From assembly GCF_050268245.1 (NCBI RefSeq), contig NZ_JBNNGK010000004.1:186001-250000 (forward strand): a stretch of DNA of 64,000 nt, written 5' to 3'. This stretch comes from JBNNGK01 sp050268245 (GTDB taxonomy: Bacteria; Pseudomonadota; Gammaproteobacteria; Enterobacterales; Enterobacteriaceae). The position numbers and the translations under genes were made by a program. Shown here piece after piece: positions 57,204-63,487 of the stretch. Under the pieces are notes generated by a model. That model was not told where the DNA came from and ran no database searches. It worked only from the letters and a program-made list of their open reading frames with translations. Every line of letters begins with the position of its first letter. Position 1 is the stretch's first letter.

Positions 57204-57226
57204 AAAGGGGCTAAGCTAGCCCCTTT
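57204..57226 (+). terminator. Terminator of yifK
   Basis: AAAGGGGCTA and TAGCCCCTTT form a 10-bp stem with a 3-nt loop; the right arm supplies a short T-run. Confidence 0.65.
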
Positions 57227-57281
57227 CGCATACCAGACTGAGCAAAGCGTAATCAAACGCAACATTTCTGCGAAAAAGCAC

Positions 57282-57310
57282 TAGACAGGATGGGCTGAAA
57301 ACCGTAGTAT
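57282..57310 (+). promoter_or_regulatory. Promoter of the argX-hisR-leuT-proM tRNA operon
   Basis: TAGACA, a 17-nt spacer and TAGTAT, followed by the C-rich discriminator CCCCACCC, 22 bp before the first tRNA. C-rich discriminators are common at tRNA promoters. Confidence 0.6.
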
Positions 57311-57331
57311 CCCCACCCGCAACGGCGCTAC

Positions 57332-57408
<77 letters not shown>

Positions 57409-57469
57409 TTAAGTTTGTGCGCAAGAGCTGCGGTGGTATGATTACCGCGTGAAGTAGTAAAGAGTAATG

Positions 57470-57545
57470 GTGGCTATAGCTCAGTTGGTAGAGCCCTGGA
57501 TTGTGATTCCAGTTGTCGTGGGTTCGAGTCCCATTAGCCACCCCA
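57470..57545 (+). tRNA. hisR: tRNA-His (GTG)
   Basis: A 76-nt cloverleaf; acceptor GTGGCTA/TAGCCAC, anticodon loop ATTGTGATT region giving GTG, encoded CCA. The extra 5' G of mature tRNA-His is part of the transcript, as usual. Confidence 0.97.
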
Positions 57546-57593
57546 TCTTTACCTAAGGGGTAAAGAAAAGAGTAAAAGCGGTTTTGTGATTGT

Positions 57594-57680
57594 GCGAAGG
57601 TGGCGGAATTGGTAGACGCGCTAGCTTCAGGTGTTAGTGTTCTTACGGACGTGAGGGTTCAAGTCCCTCTCTTCGCACCA
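57594..57680 (+). tRNA. leuT: tRNA-Leu (CAG)
   Basis: An 87-nt class II tRNA with long variable arm; acceptor GCGAAGG/CTTCGC, anticodon loop with CAG (CTTCAGGTG), encoded CCA. Confidence 0.97.
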
Positions 57681-57754
57681 CACAAAATGTCTGAGAAACT
57701 TAAGAGTTACATAGACATAAGCTTTGAAATTAGGTAGTATCAGCAACACAAAAT

Positions 57755-57831
57755 CGGCGAGTAGCGCAGCTTGGTAGCGCAACTGGTTTGGGACCAGTGG
57801 GTCGGAGGTTCGAATCCTCTCTCGCCGACCA
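57755..57831 (+). tRNA. proM: tRNA-Pro (UGG)
   Basis: A 77-nt cloverleaf with anticodon TGG and encoded CCA, the last tRNA of the argX-hisR-leuT-proM cluster. Identical to the gene at 4833, and its downstream terminator is also identical. Confidence 0.97.
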
Positions 57832-58045
57832 CTTTCAAGAAAACCTGCTTTTTAGCAGGTTTTTTTACGTCTGGAGTTTACGAGGATGAGAGCCTCCGAA
57901 GGAGGTTTGAGCCGAGCGAAGCGAGACCACGTTGCTTTAGCAACGGCCCGTAGGGCAAGCATCGCAGATGCGAGTCATCCTCTCTCGCCGACCACTTTCA
58001 AGAAAACCTGCTTTTTAGCAGGTTTTTTTACGTCTGGAGTTTACG
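57814..58045 (+). repeat. 69-bp direct repeat of the proM 3' end plus terminator
   Basis: 57814-57882 and 57977-58045 are identical: the last 18 nt of the tRNA, the terminator (57840-57866 and 58003-58029) and the following 16 bp. Between them lie 94 bp. The second copy leads straight into REP array 2, just as the tRNA-Pro at 4833 leads into array 1. Confidence 0.9.
57882..57982 (+). other. 101-nt multi-hairpin element between the tRNA 3'-end repeats
   Basis: Closed by the outer stem GAGGATGA/TCATCCTC (8 bp). Inside are consecutive small hairpins: CCTCC-GAA-GGAGG (57893-57905), GTTGC-TTTA-GCAAC (57931-57944), GCCC-GTA-GGGC (57946-57956) and GCATC-GCA-GATGC (57959-57971). The regular short loops suggest a structured RNA or a palindromic insertion element. 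No protein coding is plausible. The right arm of the outer stem overlaps the start of the second tRNA-end copy. Confidence 0.6.
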
Positions 58046-59454
58046 TAGGGGCGTGGTATGCCGCGCCCGTCATCAGCATCGGCGGTTAAATACAGGCCGG
58101 GCATGCCCGGCCACTACGAACAGTGCGGCCTCCGGTGTTAGCTGGCATCGTCTGTCACTGAACATGAATTGCACCTGCCCATATTGCCCCCGGCTTCCAT
58201 CGTAGGGGCGCGGTATGCCGCGCCCGTCATCAGCATCGGCGGTTAAATATAGGCCGGGCATGCCCGGCCACTACGAACGTTGTGATTGCTGGCATCGTGC
58301 CCATATTGTCCCCGGATTCCATCGTAGGGGCGTGGCACGCCGCGCCCGTCATCAGCATCGGCGGTTAAATACAGGCCGGGCATGCCCGGCCACTACGAAC
58401 AGTGCGGCCTCCGGTGTTAGCTGGCATAGTCTGTCACTGAACATGAATTGCACCTGCCCATATTGTCCCCGGACTCCATCGTAGGGGCGTGGCACGCCGC
58501 GCCCGTCAGCAGCATCGGCGGTCCAATATAGGCCGGGCATGCCCGGCCACTACGAACGTTGTGATTGCTGGCATCGTGCCCATCTTGCCACCGAGATCCA
58601 TCGTAGGGGCGTGGCACGCCGCGCCCGCAGCAGCCTCGGCGGTGAAATACAGGCCGGGCGTGCCCGGCCACTACGATTGACGTTCTACCGTGTGCACGCC
58701 GCGCCCGTCAGCAGTCTCGGCGGTGAAATACAGGCCGGGCATGCCCGGCCACTACGAACGTTGTGATTGCTGGCATCGTGCCCATCTTGCCACCGAGCTC
58801 CATCGTAGGGGCGTGGCACGCCGCGCCCGCAGCAGCCTCGGCGGTCAAATATAGGCCGGGCGTGCCCGGCCACTACGGTGTATGTGATATCGCGTTGGAT
58901 TTTTAGTCTCCGCTTTCCGTTCACATCAAAATTACCCAAAACTAAATGTGCCCGAATCTGTCTGCGCCCTTCTGATTGGTGCTATTTCCCGTGGTATCGA
59001 TGGTTGATGCGATCGCCAGCGGTTTGTGCGTAGGGGCGTGGCATGCCGCGCCCGTCAGCAGTCTCGGCGGTCAAATATAGGCCGGGCATGCCCGGCCACT
59101 ACGGTGTATGTGATATCGCGTTGGATTCTTAGTCTCCGCTTTCCGTTCACATCAAAATTACCCAAAACTAAATGTGCCCGAATCTGTCTGCGCCCTTCTG
59201 ATTGGTGCTATTTCCCGTGGTATCGATGGTTGATGCGATCGCCAGTGGTTTGTGCGTAGGGGCGTGGCACGCCGCGCCCGTCAGCAGTCTCGGCGGTGAA
59301 ATACAGGCCGGGCATGCCCGGCCACTACGAACGTTGTGATTGCTGGCATCGTGCCCATCTTGCCACCGAGATCCATCGTAGGGGCGTGGTATGCCGCGCC
59401 CGTGATTAACCGATGTTGAATACCGCAAACAGGCCTGGCATGCCCAGCCACGAC
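58045..59454. repeat. REP/BIME-like palindromic repeat array 2 (about 10 units)
   Basis: Same unit as array 1, with GTAG heads at about 58045, 58202, 58324, 58481, 58603, 58805, 59030, 59256 and 59378, plus a head-truncated unit near 58692. Spacer types seen in array 1 recur (for example AACGTTGTGATTGCTGGCAT). A degenerate half-unit follows at 59500-59518. No genes lie inside; the open frames are products of the repeat. Confidence 0.85.
58805..59255. repeat. Tandem duplication of a 225-bp REP unit
   Basis: 58805-59029 and 59030-59255 are near-identical and contain the same non-REP spacer of about 150 bp (from GTGTATGTGATATCGCGTTG to GATCGCCAGYGGTTTGTGC), with only a few substitutions. This spacer type is absent from array 1; its right end recurs in array 3. 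Confidence 0.8.
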
Positions 59455-59556
59455 GGGATATGTGGCATTGATGGCTGTGCGATCGCCAGTGCCGTTCGCG
59501 TAGGGGGGCGGTATAGCGAGGATTCGGACTGGATGATACTGGCGGGGAAATAGGGA

Positions 59557-59697
59557 ATGACGGAGCTGGAAAAACAGTTGCTGAGTGTGTTAGAGCAGCT
59601 ACAGCAGGACTATTCGAAAAGGCTGGACGATTGGGAGAGCGCCTTCGCGGAATGGCGGATTATACAATGGGTGTTATTTTCAATGCTCATTGGCTGA
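59557..59697 (+). pseudogene. Truncated MbeD/MobD-like plasmid mobilisation ORF
   Basis: A 46-codon frame, GGGA before the ATG. Its first ~33 residues (MTELEKQLLSVLEQLQQDY then RLDDWESAFAEW) closely resemble, from memory, the N-terminus of MbeD-type mobilisation proteins of ColE1-like plasmids, which are usually about 70-80 aa with a coiled coil. After residue 33 the sequence diverges into a short hydrophobic tail, which suggests truncation or replacement. The 64-bp gap to the PAAR gene has no other gene. Confidence 0.55.
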
Positions 59698-59761
59698 ACT
59701 TGAAGCCCTGCTTTGGAGGTGTATCATTGGGGGGATTTTAACCACATGAAAAGAGGGAGTT

Positions 59762-61054
59762 ATGTCAAAAGGATTTTGGATCGTTAAAGGGGATAGAACC
59801 ACCTGCGGCGGTAGTGTTTTGAACGGACGACCTGAAAAAAAGATAGGACCAAATAACAGCTATGTAGCCGTTAATGGCAGTCCGGTATCCTGCGGTAAGC
59901 ATCCCGGAACTTACAGCGTGGACGGGGGCTATCTAGGTGATATCATTCATGGTAGCTATGCCGCGAGTTCGCTGTACAGCCGCTCAACCTGTCCGTGCAG
60001 AGCGTTCTTTATTCCCTCCCAGACCTTTATGTCACATGGCCCTTATCAATCACCGCAGAATAAGAGAGCGGCGGTGGCCTCTGCGTCCGGGCAGGATGCG
60101 CAGGTGGCGAAAAAACTTAATACTGAGCCGGAACAGCACGCACAGTCGGCGAAAAAGCTAACTTCTGAGTCCCGGCCAGCCCCCCTTCCACTACCGGCAC
60201 TGATTTACCAGACAAAGAACCGGATGGATGACTATCAGGCCAAGGACATGCATCACGGCGATCTGGATATCCTGACGCTCAGGAACCGTTTCCGTATCGA
60301 TGTTGATAATGTTTCAACAAAGGTTAATCCTTACACTCTGACAGCAAAGGCGCCGCTTAACCCTTATCCATTTTTGTCCCCTTATGAGCGGGCCATGCTG
60401 CCAGATGAACCTGTCAGGAGGGTGAGTAAGGAGGAAAGCGCAGGGCTGATGTTTGATGAGTTCCGGGAGCTGGCAAAGGTGTATTCCTTCCACGGACCGT
60501 ACAAAAACATCATCACCGAGATGATTACCCATATGCAGGAGAACAGCGGCACTCCGTACAGCAGCCCGCTACTCGACAGGGCGCTGAAAGAGCAGATCCT
60601 TGGCGACCAATCTGAACAAAGCTCTTTGCTGAAAATTAAAAGAGTGCTGAAAACTGCAATCAACTACGAATATGGATTTATTCCACTCGATAAAAAGGAC
60701 AAGTTATTCGATGAAAGGGGTAACTTTAAGGACTTAAGTGGTGCTGTTCTTCCTAAATTTGACCGTCTGATTGACAAGACTAACGGACTGGTGATTACCG
60801 TCCACGACACATGGTCGACGCATATCACGCTGGAGTCGCTGGAAGTTGAGGGAGAGAGTTTTAGGGCAAAGGTGCATTATCGCATTCAGGATCACTTTGG
60901 CCTCGATGATTATGATGTGCTGAACCCGCTATACCGGGAGTTTCGTATCTTCCGGCTGTGGTTCACGCTTCAGCGCTGGGATGAATACGGCTACAGACCG
61001 TTTATCTCCGAGATGAATGCCACTGTAGAAATCAGCGGGGGACTGGGTGAATAA
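59762..61054 (+). CDS. PAAR-domain protein with C-terminal DUF3289 (candidate T6SS effector)
   Basis: A 430-aa protein. The N-terminus (about 1-75) is PAAR-like: GDRTTCGG, then VNGSPVSCGKHPGTYSV, a Cys/His-rich pattern of the zinc-binding tip protein of type VI secretion spikes. A linker rich in Ala/Gln/Lys (about 100-145) carries repeats of AKKL. From LPALIYQTKNRMDDYQAKDMH (about 150) to the end it resembles the DUF3289/YPO3983 family (memory-based), ending HFGLDDYDVLNPLY...LQRWDEYGYRPF. No activity is known to me for DUF3289. The stop overlaps a DUF943 gene, as expected for an effector-immunity pair. No T6SS structural genes are in the window. Confidence 0.75.
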   Translation: MSKGFWIVKGDRTTCGGSVLNGRPEKKIGPNNSYVAVNGSPVSCGKHPGTYSVDGGYLGDIIHGSYAASSLYSRSTCPCRAFFIPSQTFMSHGPYQSPQNKRAAVASASGQDAQVAKKLNTEPEQHAQSAKKLTSESRPAPLPLPALIYQTKNRMDDYQAKDMHHGDLDILTLRNRFRIDVDNVSTKVNPYTLTAKAPLNPYPFLSPYERAMLPDEPVRRVSKEESAGLMFDEFRELAKVYSFHGPYKNIITEMITHMQENSGTPYSSPLLDRALKEQILGDQSEQSSLLKIKRVLKTAINYEYGFIPLDKKDKLFDERGNFKDLSGAVLPKFDRLIDKTNGLVITVHDTWSTHITLESLEVEGESFRAKVHYRIQDHFGLDDYDVLNPLYREFRIFRLWFTLQRWDEYGYRPFISEMNATVEISGGLGE

Positions 61055-61439
61055 GCGACTGATTGCGGTAGTAGCTGCGGTTGTTACCTGTGGTTATCTG
61101 CTCTGGCAGTTTTTCACGCCGGTTGAGATCGTGGCAGTACATAAAGGCGATATTATTCTGGTCAGGCATTTTCCGTATCTGAAAAGTCGACAAATAGCCT
61201 GGTGGGAAGCCAACAAAGACATGATTCAGGCTAAATATGGCATCCCTCACAAGGCTAAAGATGGTTACTACAGTGTGAATATAATGGATTTTGGGAACGG
61301 GTATCGTATCGACCGAAGGACAGATGAAGATTCGGATTTGTTGTGCTTCTATGATATGCCTGTAGAAGCCCGCTGCATCGAAAAAAAGCCGCTGCGTTGG
61401 ATTGGTTGGAGTCAAAACACAGGGCAGTTTTATTGGTAG
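61047..61439 (+). CDS. DUF943 family protein, candidate immunity protein (copy 1)
   Basis: A 130-aa protein starting at GTG, overlapping the upstream stop by 8 bp. N-terminal membrane helix (about residues 5-24, LIAVVAAVVTCGYLLWQF) followed by a periplasmic domain with PVEIVAVHKGD, QIAWWEANKDMI, YGIPH and C-terminal paired Cys (LLCFYDMPVEARC). I recognise this as DUF943, often found next to toxin genes. Membrane-anchored periplasmic placement suggests it counters a periplasmic or membrane-acting toxin; this is inference. Confidence 0.72.
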   Translation: MNKRLIAVVAAVVTCGYLLWQFFTPVEIVAVHKGDIILVRHFPYLKSRQIAWWEANKDMIQAKYGIPHKAKDGYYSVNIMDFGNGYRIDRRTDEDSDLLCFYDMPVEARCIEKKPLRWIGWSQNTGQFYW

Positions 61440-61458
61440 TCATATTCATTTCAAAAAT

Positions 61459-61493
61459 GATCTTCTTGAGATCCTTTTTTTCGCGCGTAATCT
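61459..61493 (+). other. ColE1/pMB1 replication-region-like spacer with terminator (copy 1)
   Basis: This 35-nt stretch differs by a single missing T from a stretch of the pMB1/pUC origin region as I remember it. It contains GATCT-TCTTG-AGATC followed by C and seven T, which reads as an intrinsic terminator after the immunity gene. The following GCGCGTAATCT also matches. Confidence 0.6.
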
Positions 61494-61538
61494 CTCGCCG
61501 GGGTCTGAAGCCCACTGGTCGGAATACAGGGCTGATAT

Positions 61539-61754
61539 TTGATAGTTATTAGAGAGAGTTTCAGGGCGAAGGTGCACTACCGTATTCAGGATCACTTTGG
61601 CCTCGATGATGATGATGTGCTGAACCCGCTATACTGGGAATTTCGTATCTTCCGGCTGTGGTTCACGCTTCAGCGCTGGGATGAATACGGCTACAGACCG
61701 TTTATCACCGAGATGAATGCGACCGTGGAAATTAGCGGGAGGCGGGGTGAATAA
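61539..61754 (+). pseudogene. Orphan DUF3289 C-terminal tip (copy 2)
   Basis: About 67 codons nearly identical to the last residues of the PAAR-DUF3289 protein (from ESFRAKVHYR to the end), with a few changes (Y to D, R to W, S to T, GL to RR). There is no PAAR or linker and no proper start (TTG without ribosome site). The end overlaps the second DUF943 gene exactly as in copy 1. Confidence 0.75.
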
Positions 61755-62172
61755 GCGACTGATAGCGGGTGTTATTGCGGTGGCTACCTGTGGTTATGTG
61801 CTGTGGCAGTTTCTTACGCCAGTTGAAATATCTGCCGTTCAAGGAAAGAACGAATGCAGCAAAATGTACGACTGTCACGGTGATATACTGCTAGTTAAAC
61901 ATTTCCCTTACTTGAAAAATCGTCAGATAGCCTGGTGGGAAGCTAATAAGGCAATGATTCAGGAAAAGTATGGTATTCCACATAAAGATGATGATGGTTA
62001 TTACAGCGTGACCATTATGGATTTTGGCAGTGGATATCGTATCGACGGTGAAACGGATCAAGACTCAAACCTATTGTGCTTTGATGAAATGCCTGTAGAT
62101 GCTCGATGTGTCGAAAAGAAGCCCCTTTTGTGGATTGATTGGAGCCAAAATACAGGGCTGTTTTATCGATAA
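61747..62172 (+). CDS. DUF943 family protein, candidate immunity protein (copy 2)
   Basis: Taking the GTG at 61747, equivalent to copy 1, gives 141 aa. Same architecture: N-terminal helix (LIAGVIAVATCGYVLWQF), QIAWWEANKAMI, YGIPH, paired C-terminal Cys. It differs from copy 1 by many substitutions and by a longer segment after PVEI containing NECSKMYDC with two extra cysteines. Possibly paired with another DUF3289 variant. Confidence 0.72.
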   Translation: MNKRLIAGVIAVATCGYVLWQFLTPVEISAVQGKNECSKMYDCHGDILLVKHFPYLKNRQIAWWEANKAMIQEKYGIPHKDDDGYYSVTIMDFGSGYRIDGETDQDSNLLCFDEMPVDARCVEKKPLLWIDWSQNTGLFYR

Positions 62173-62191
62173 TTACGCATATTTCAAAAAT

Positions 62192-62225
62192 GATCTTCTT
62201 GAGGTCTTTTTTTCGCGCGTAATCT
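62192..62225 (+). other. ColE1/pMB1 replication-region-like spacer with terminator (copy 2)
   Basis: Second copy of the spacer after the DUF943 gene, with a slightly diverged stem (GATCT-TCTTG-AGGTC, then seven T) and the same GCGCGTAATCT. The flanking ~100 bp (62173-62286) also match 61440-61553. Confidence 0.6.
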
Positions 62226-62270
62226 CTCGCCGGGGTCTGAAGCATACTGGTCGGAATACAGGGCTGATAT

Positions 62271-62468
62271 TTGATAGTTATTAGAGAGAGTTTCAGGGCG
62301 AAGGTGCACTACCGTATTCAGGATCACTTTGGCCTCGATGATGATGATGTGCTGAACCCGCTATACCGGGAGTTTCGTATCTTCCGGCTGTGGTTCACGC
62401 TCCAGCGCTGGGATGAATACGGCTATAAGCCATTTATCTCCGAGATGAATGCGACCGTCTCACGCTGA
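62271..62468 (+). pseudogene. Orphan DUF3289 C-terminal tip (copy 3), truncated
   Basis: A third copy of the same tip, identical through most of ESFRAKVHYR to FISEMNATV, then ending in SR and a stop where the DUF943 gene should begin. From about 62455 the sequence turns into the flank of REP array 3, so array sequence replaces the third immunity gene. Confidence 0.75.
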
Positions 62469-62508
62469 ATGTGTCTCTAACCTGCCCATATTGCTACCGA
62501 GTTCCATC

Positions 62509-62864
62509 GTAGGGGCGTGGCATGCCGCGCCCGTGGTTATCCGATGGTGAATGTTGCAAACAAGGCCGGGCATGCCCGGCCACTACGGGATATGTGGTAT
62601 TGATGGTTGACGCGATCGCCAGCGGTTTGTGCATAGGGGCGTGGCATGCCGCGCCTGCTGTTAACCGATGCTGAATGCTGTTAACCGATGCTGAATGCTG
62701 TTAACCGATGCTGAATGCTGTGAACAAGGCCGGGCATGCCCGGCCACTACGGTGTATGTGGTAACGGTGGCTGACACGATCGCCAGCGGTTTGTGCGTAG
62801 GGGCGTGGCATGCCGCGCCCGTGGTTAACCGATGGTGAATACCGCAAATAGGCCGGCCACGACG
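62509..62864. repeat. REP/BIME-like palindromic repeat array 3 (3 units)
   Basis: GTAG-type heads at 62509, about 62633 (CATAG variant) and 62797, with the GGCCGGGCATGCCCGGCC palindrome after the first two. In the third unit the second palindrome is reduced to GGCCGGCC, the centre being deleted. A 20-bp tandem repeat CTGTTAACCGATGCTGAATG occurs three times at 62658-62717. Confidence 0.8.
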
Positions 62865-62905
62865 GTGATGTACTGTTGGTTTTTAGCGACGAAGCGGTCA
62901 TGGGT

Positions 62906-62923
62906 TGTCGCTAACGAGAGACA
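62906..62923 (+). promoter_or_regulatory. GlrR-type binding site 1
   Basis: TGTC, 10 nt, GACA: an exact match to the motif known for GlrR (QseF) sites upstream of glmY/glmZ. Centred about 225 bp before the glmZ start. Confidence 0.7.
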
Positions 62924-62968
62924 CGTAATGCATTGAATTTTAATCAATAAAATGACTTCACTCTAAGG

Positions 62969-62986
62969 CGTCGTTATTAAGCGACA
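62969..62986 (+). promoter_or_regulatory. GlrR-type binding site 2
   Basis: CGTC, 10 nt, GACA: one mismatch to TGTC-N10-GACA. Centred about 163 bp before the glmZ start. Confidence 0.55.
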
Positions 62987-63062
62987 CTTCTGCCGGCTGC
63001 GCGATGAGCGAGATTGAGGCGGTTAACCGATGGGAAATGGTTTAAAAAACAAAATCGTTAAT

Positions 63063-63075
63063 AATCAATTAATTG
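63063..63075 (+). promoter_or_regulatory. IHF binding site
   Basis: AATCAATTAATTG fits WATCAANNNNTTR exactly and lies between the GlrR-type sites and the -24 element, where DNA bending would bring the activator to sigma-54 polymerase. Confidence 0.65.
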
Positions 63076-63113
63076 TTTTTAATTTTATACAAATCGGTCT
63101 ATATCTATAAAGT

Positions 63114-63129
63114 TGGCATGGTAAGTGCA
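63114..63129 (+). promoter_or_regulatory. Sigma-54 promoter of glmZ
   Basis: TGGCATG, 4 nt, GTGCA fits the -24/-12 consensus (TGGCACG-N4-TTGCA) with the GC of the -12 element 13 bp before the predicted sRNA start at 63141. Confidence 0.75.
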
Positions 63130-63140
63130 TTATTGAGTGC

Positions 63141-63360
63141 GTAGATGCTCATTCCATTTCTTATGTTCGCCGAAGGCCTCATAAACCCTGGGAATGACGC
63201 AGAGCCGATTTAAGGTGCCTATCGCCCACCAGAACGATGAAAGTGTTGCTTTGCGATGCGGACATCACACTCCGGGCATAACGTTGAGTGAGGCACCACC
63301 CCTGTTGTTCTAGACCTGATTGCTTCTTTATACACTTGCCTAACGGCAAGTGTTTTTTTT
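63141..63360 (+). ncRNA. glmZ: Small RNA GlmZ
   Basis: The 5' part GTAGATGCTCATTCCATTTC and CTTATGTTCGCC, the GGAATGACGCAGAGCCG stretch and ATAACGTTGAGTGAGGCACC match E. coli GlmZ as I recall it. It ends in a strong terminator (ACACTTGCC-TAAC-GGCAAGTGT then eight T). GlmZ with Hfq activates translation of glmS, and RapZ/RNase E process it. Position next to hemY is conserved; about 220 nt is the usual length. Confidence 0.93.
63332..63360 (+). terminator. Terminator of glmZ
   Basis: ACACTTGCC and GGCAAGTGT form a 9-bp stem with loop TAAC, followed by a run of T. Confidence 0.9.
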
Positions 63361-63437
63361 GTCTATTAATTTACGCACGCAGTAGTGCTGATGGTAGCGA
63401 CAAGCAGTGAAGGCAAGCTGTGGGGCAATGGATTCCG

Positions 63438-63470
63438 AAAAAAAAGCGCGACCGGTTGGTCACGCTTTTG
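63438..63470 (-). terminator. Terminator of hemY
   Basis: On the minus strand AAAAGCGTGACC and GGTCGCGCTTTT pair (one G:T wobble) around AACC, followed by T residues, just after the hemY stop. Confidence 0.8.
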
Positions 63471-63487
63471 CTGAAGGGCTAATTGTG

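Larger units (their letters stand above)
62865..63140 (+). promoter_or_regulatory. glmZ upstream control region
   Basis: About 275 bp with no gene, holding two TGTC-N10-GACA-type sites, an IHF consensus and a -24/-12 promoter, each listed separately. The order activator sites, IHF, promoter is the typical layout of a sigma-54 control region. Confidence 0.75.

Noticed and set aside
57814..58045. Prophage or integrative-element att sites at the proM 3' end
   Set aside because: The tRNA 3' end is duplicated, but only 94 bp lie between the copies and no integrase gene is present; the repeat also covers the terminator, so a tandem duplication or small-element insertion fits better.
58073..59428. 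Open frames of 60-90 codons in REP array 2, suggestive of small repeated proteins
   Set aside because: Same repeat-derived peptides as in array 1, present on both strands and broken at random by unit variation.
62099..62284. 61-codon frame overlapping the second DUF943 gene
   Set aside because: A shadow frame spanning the end of DUF943 and the spacer terminator.
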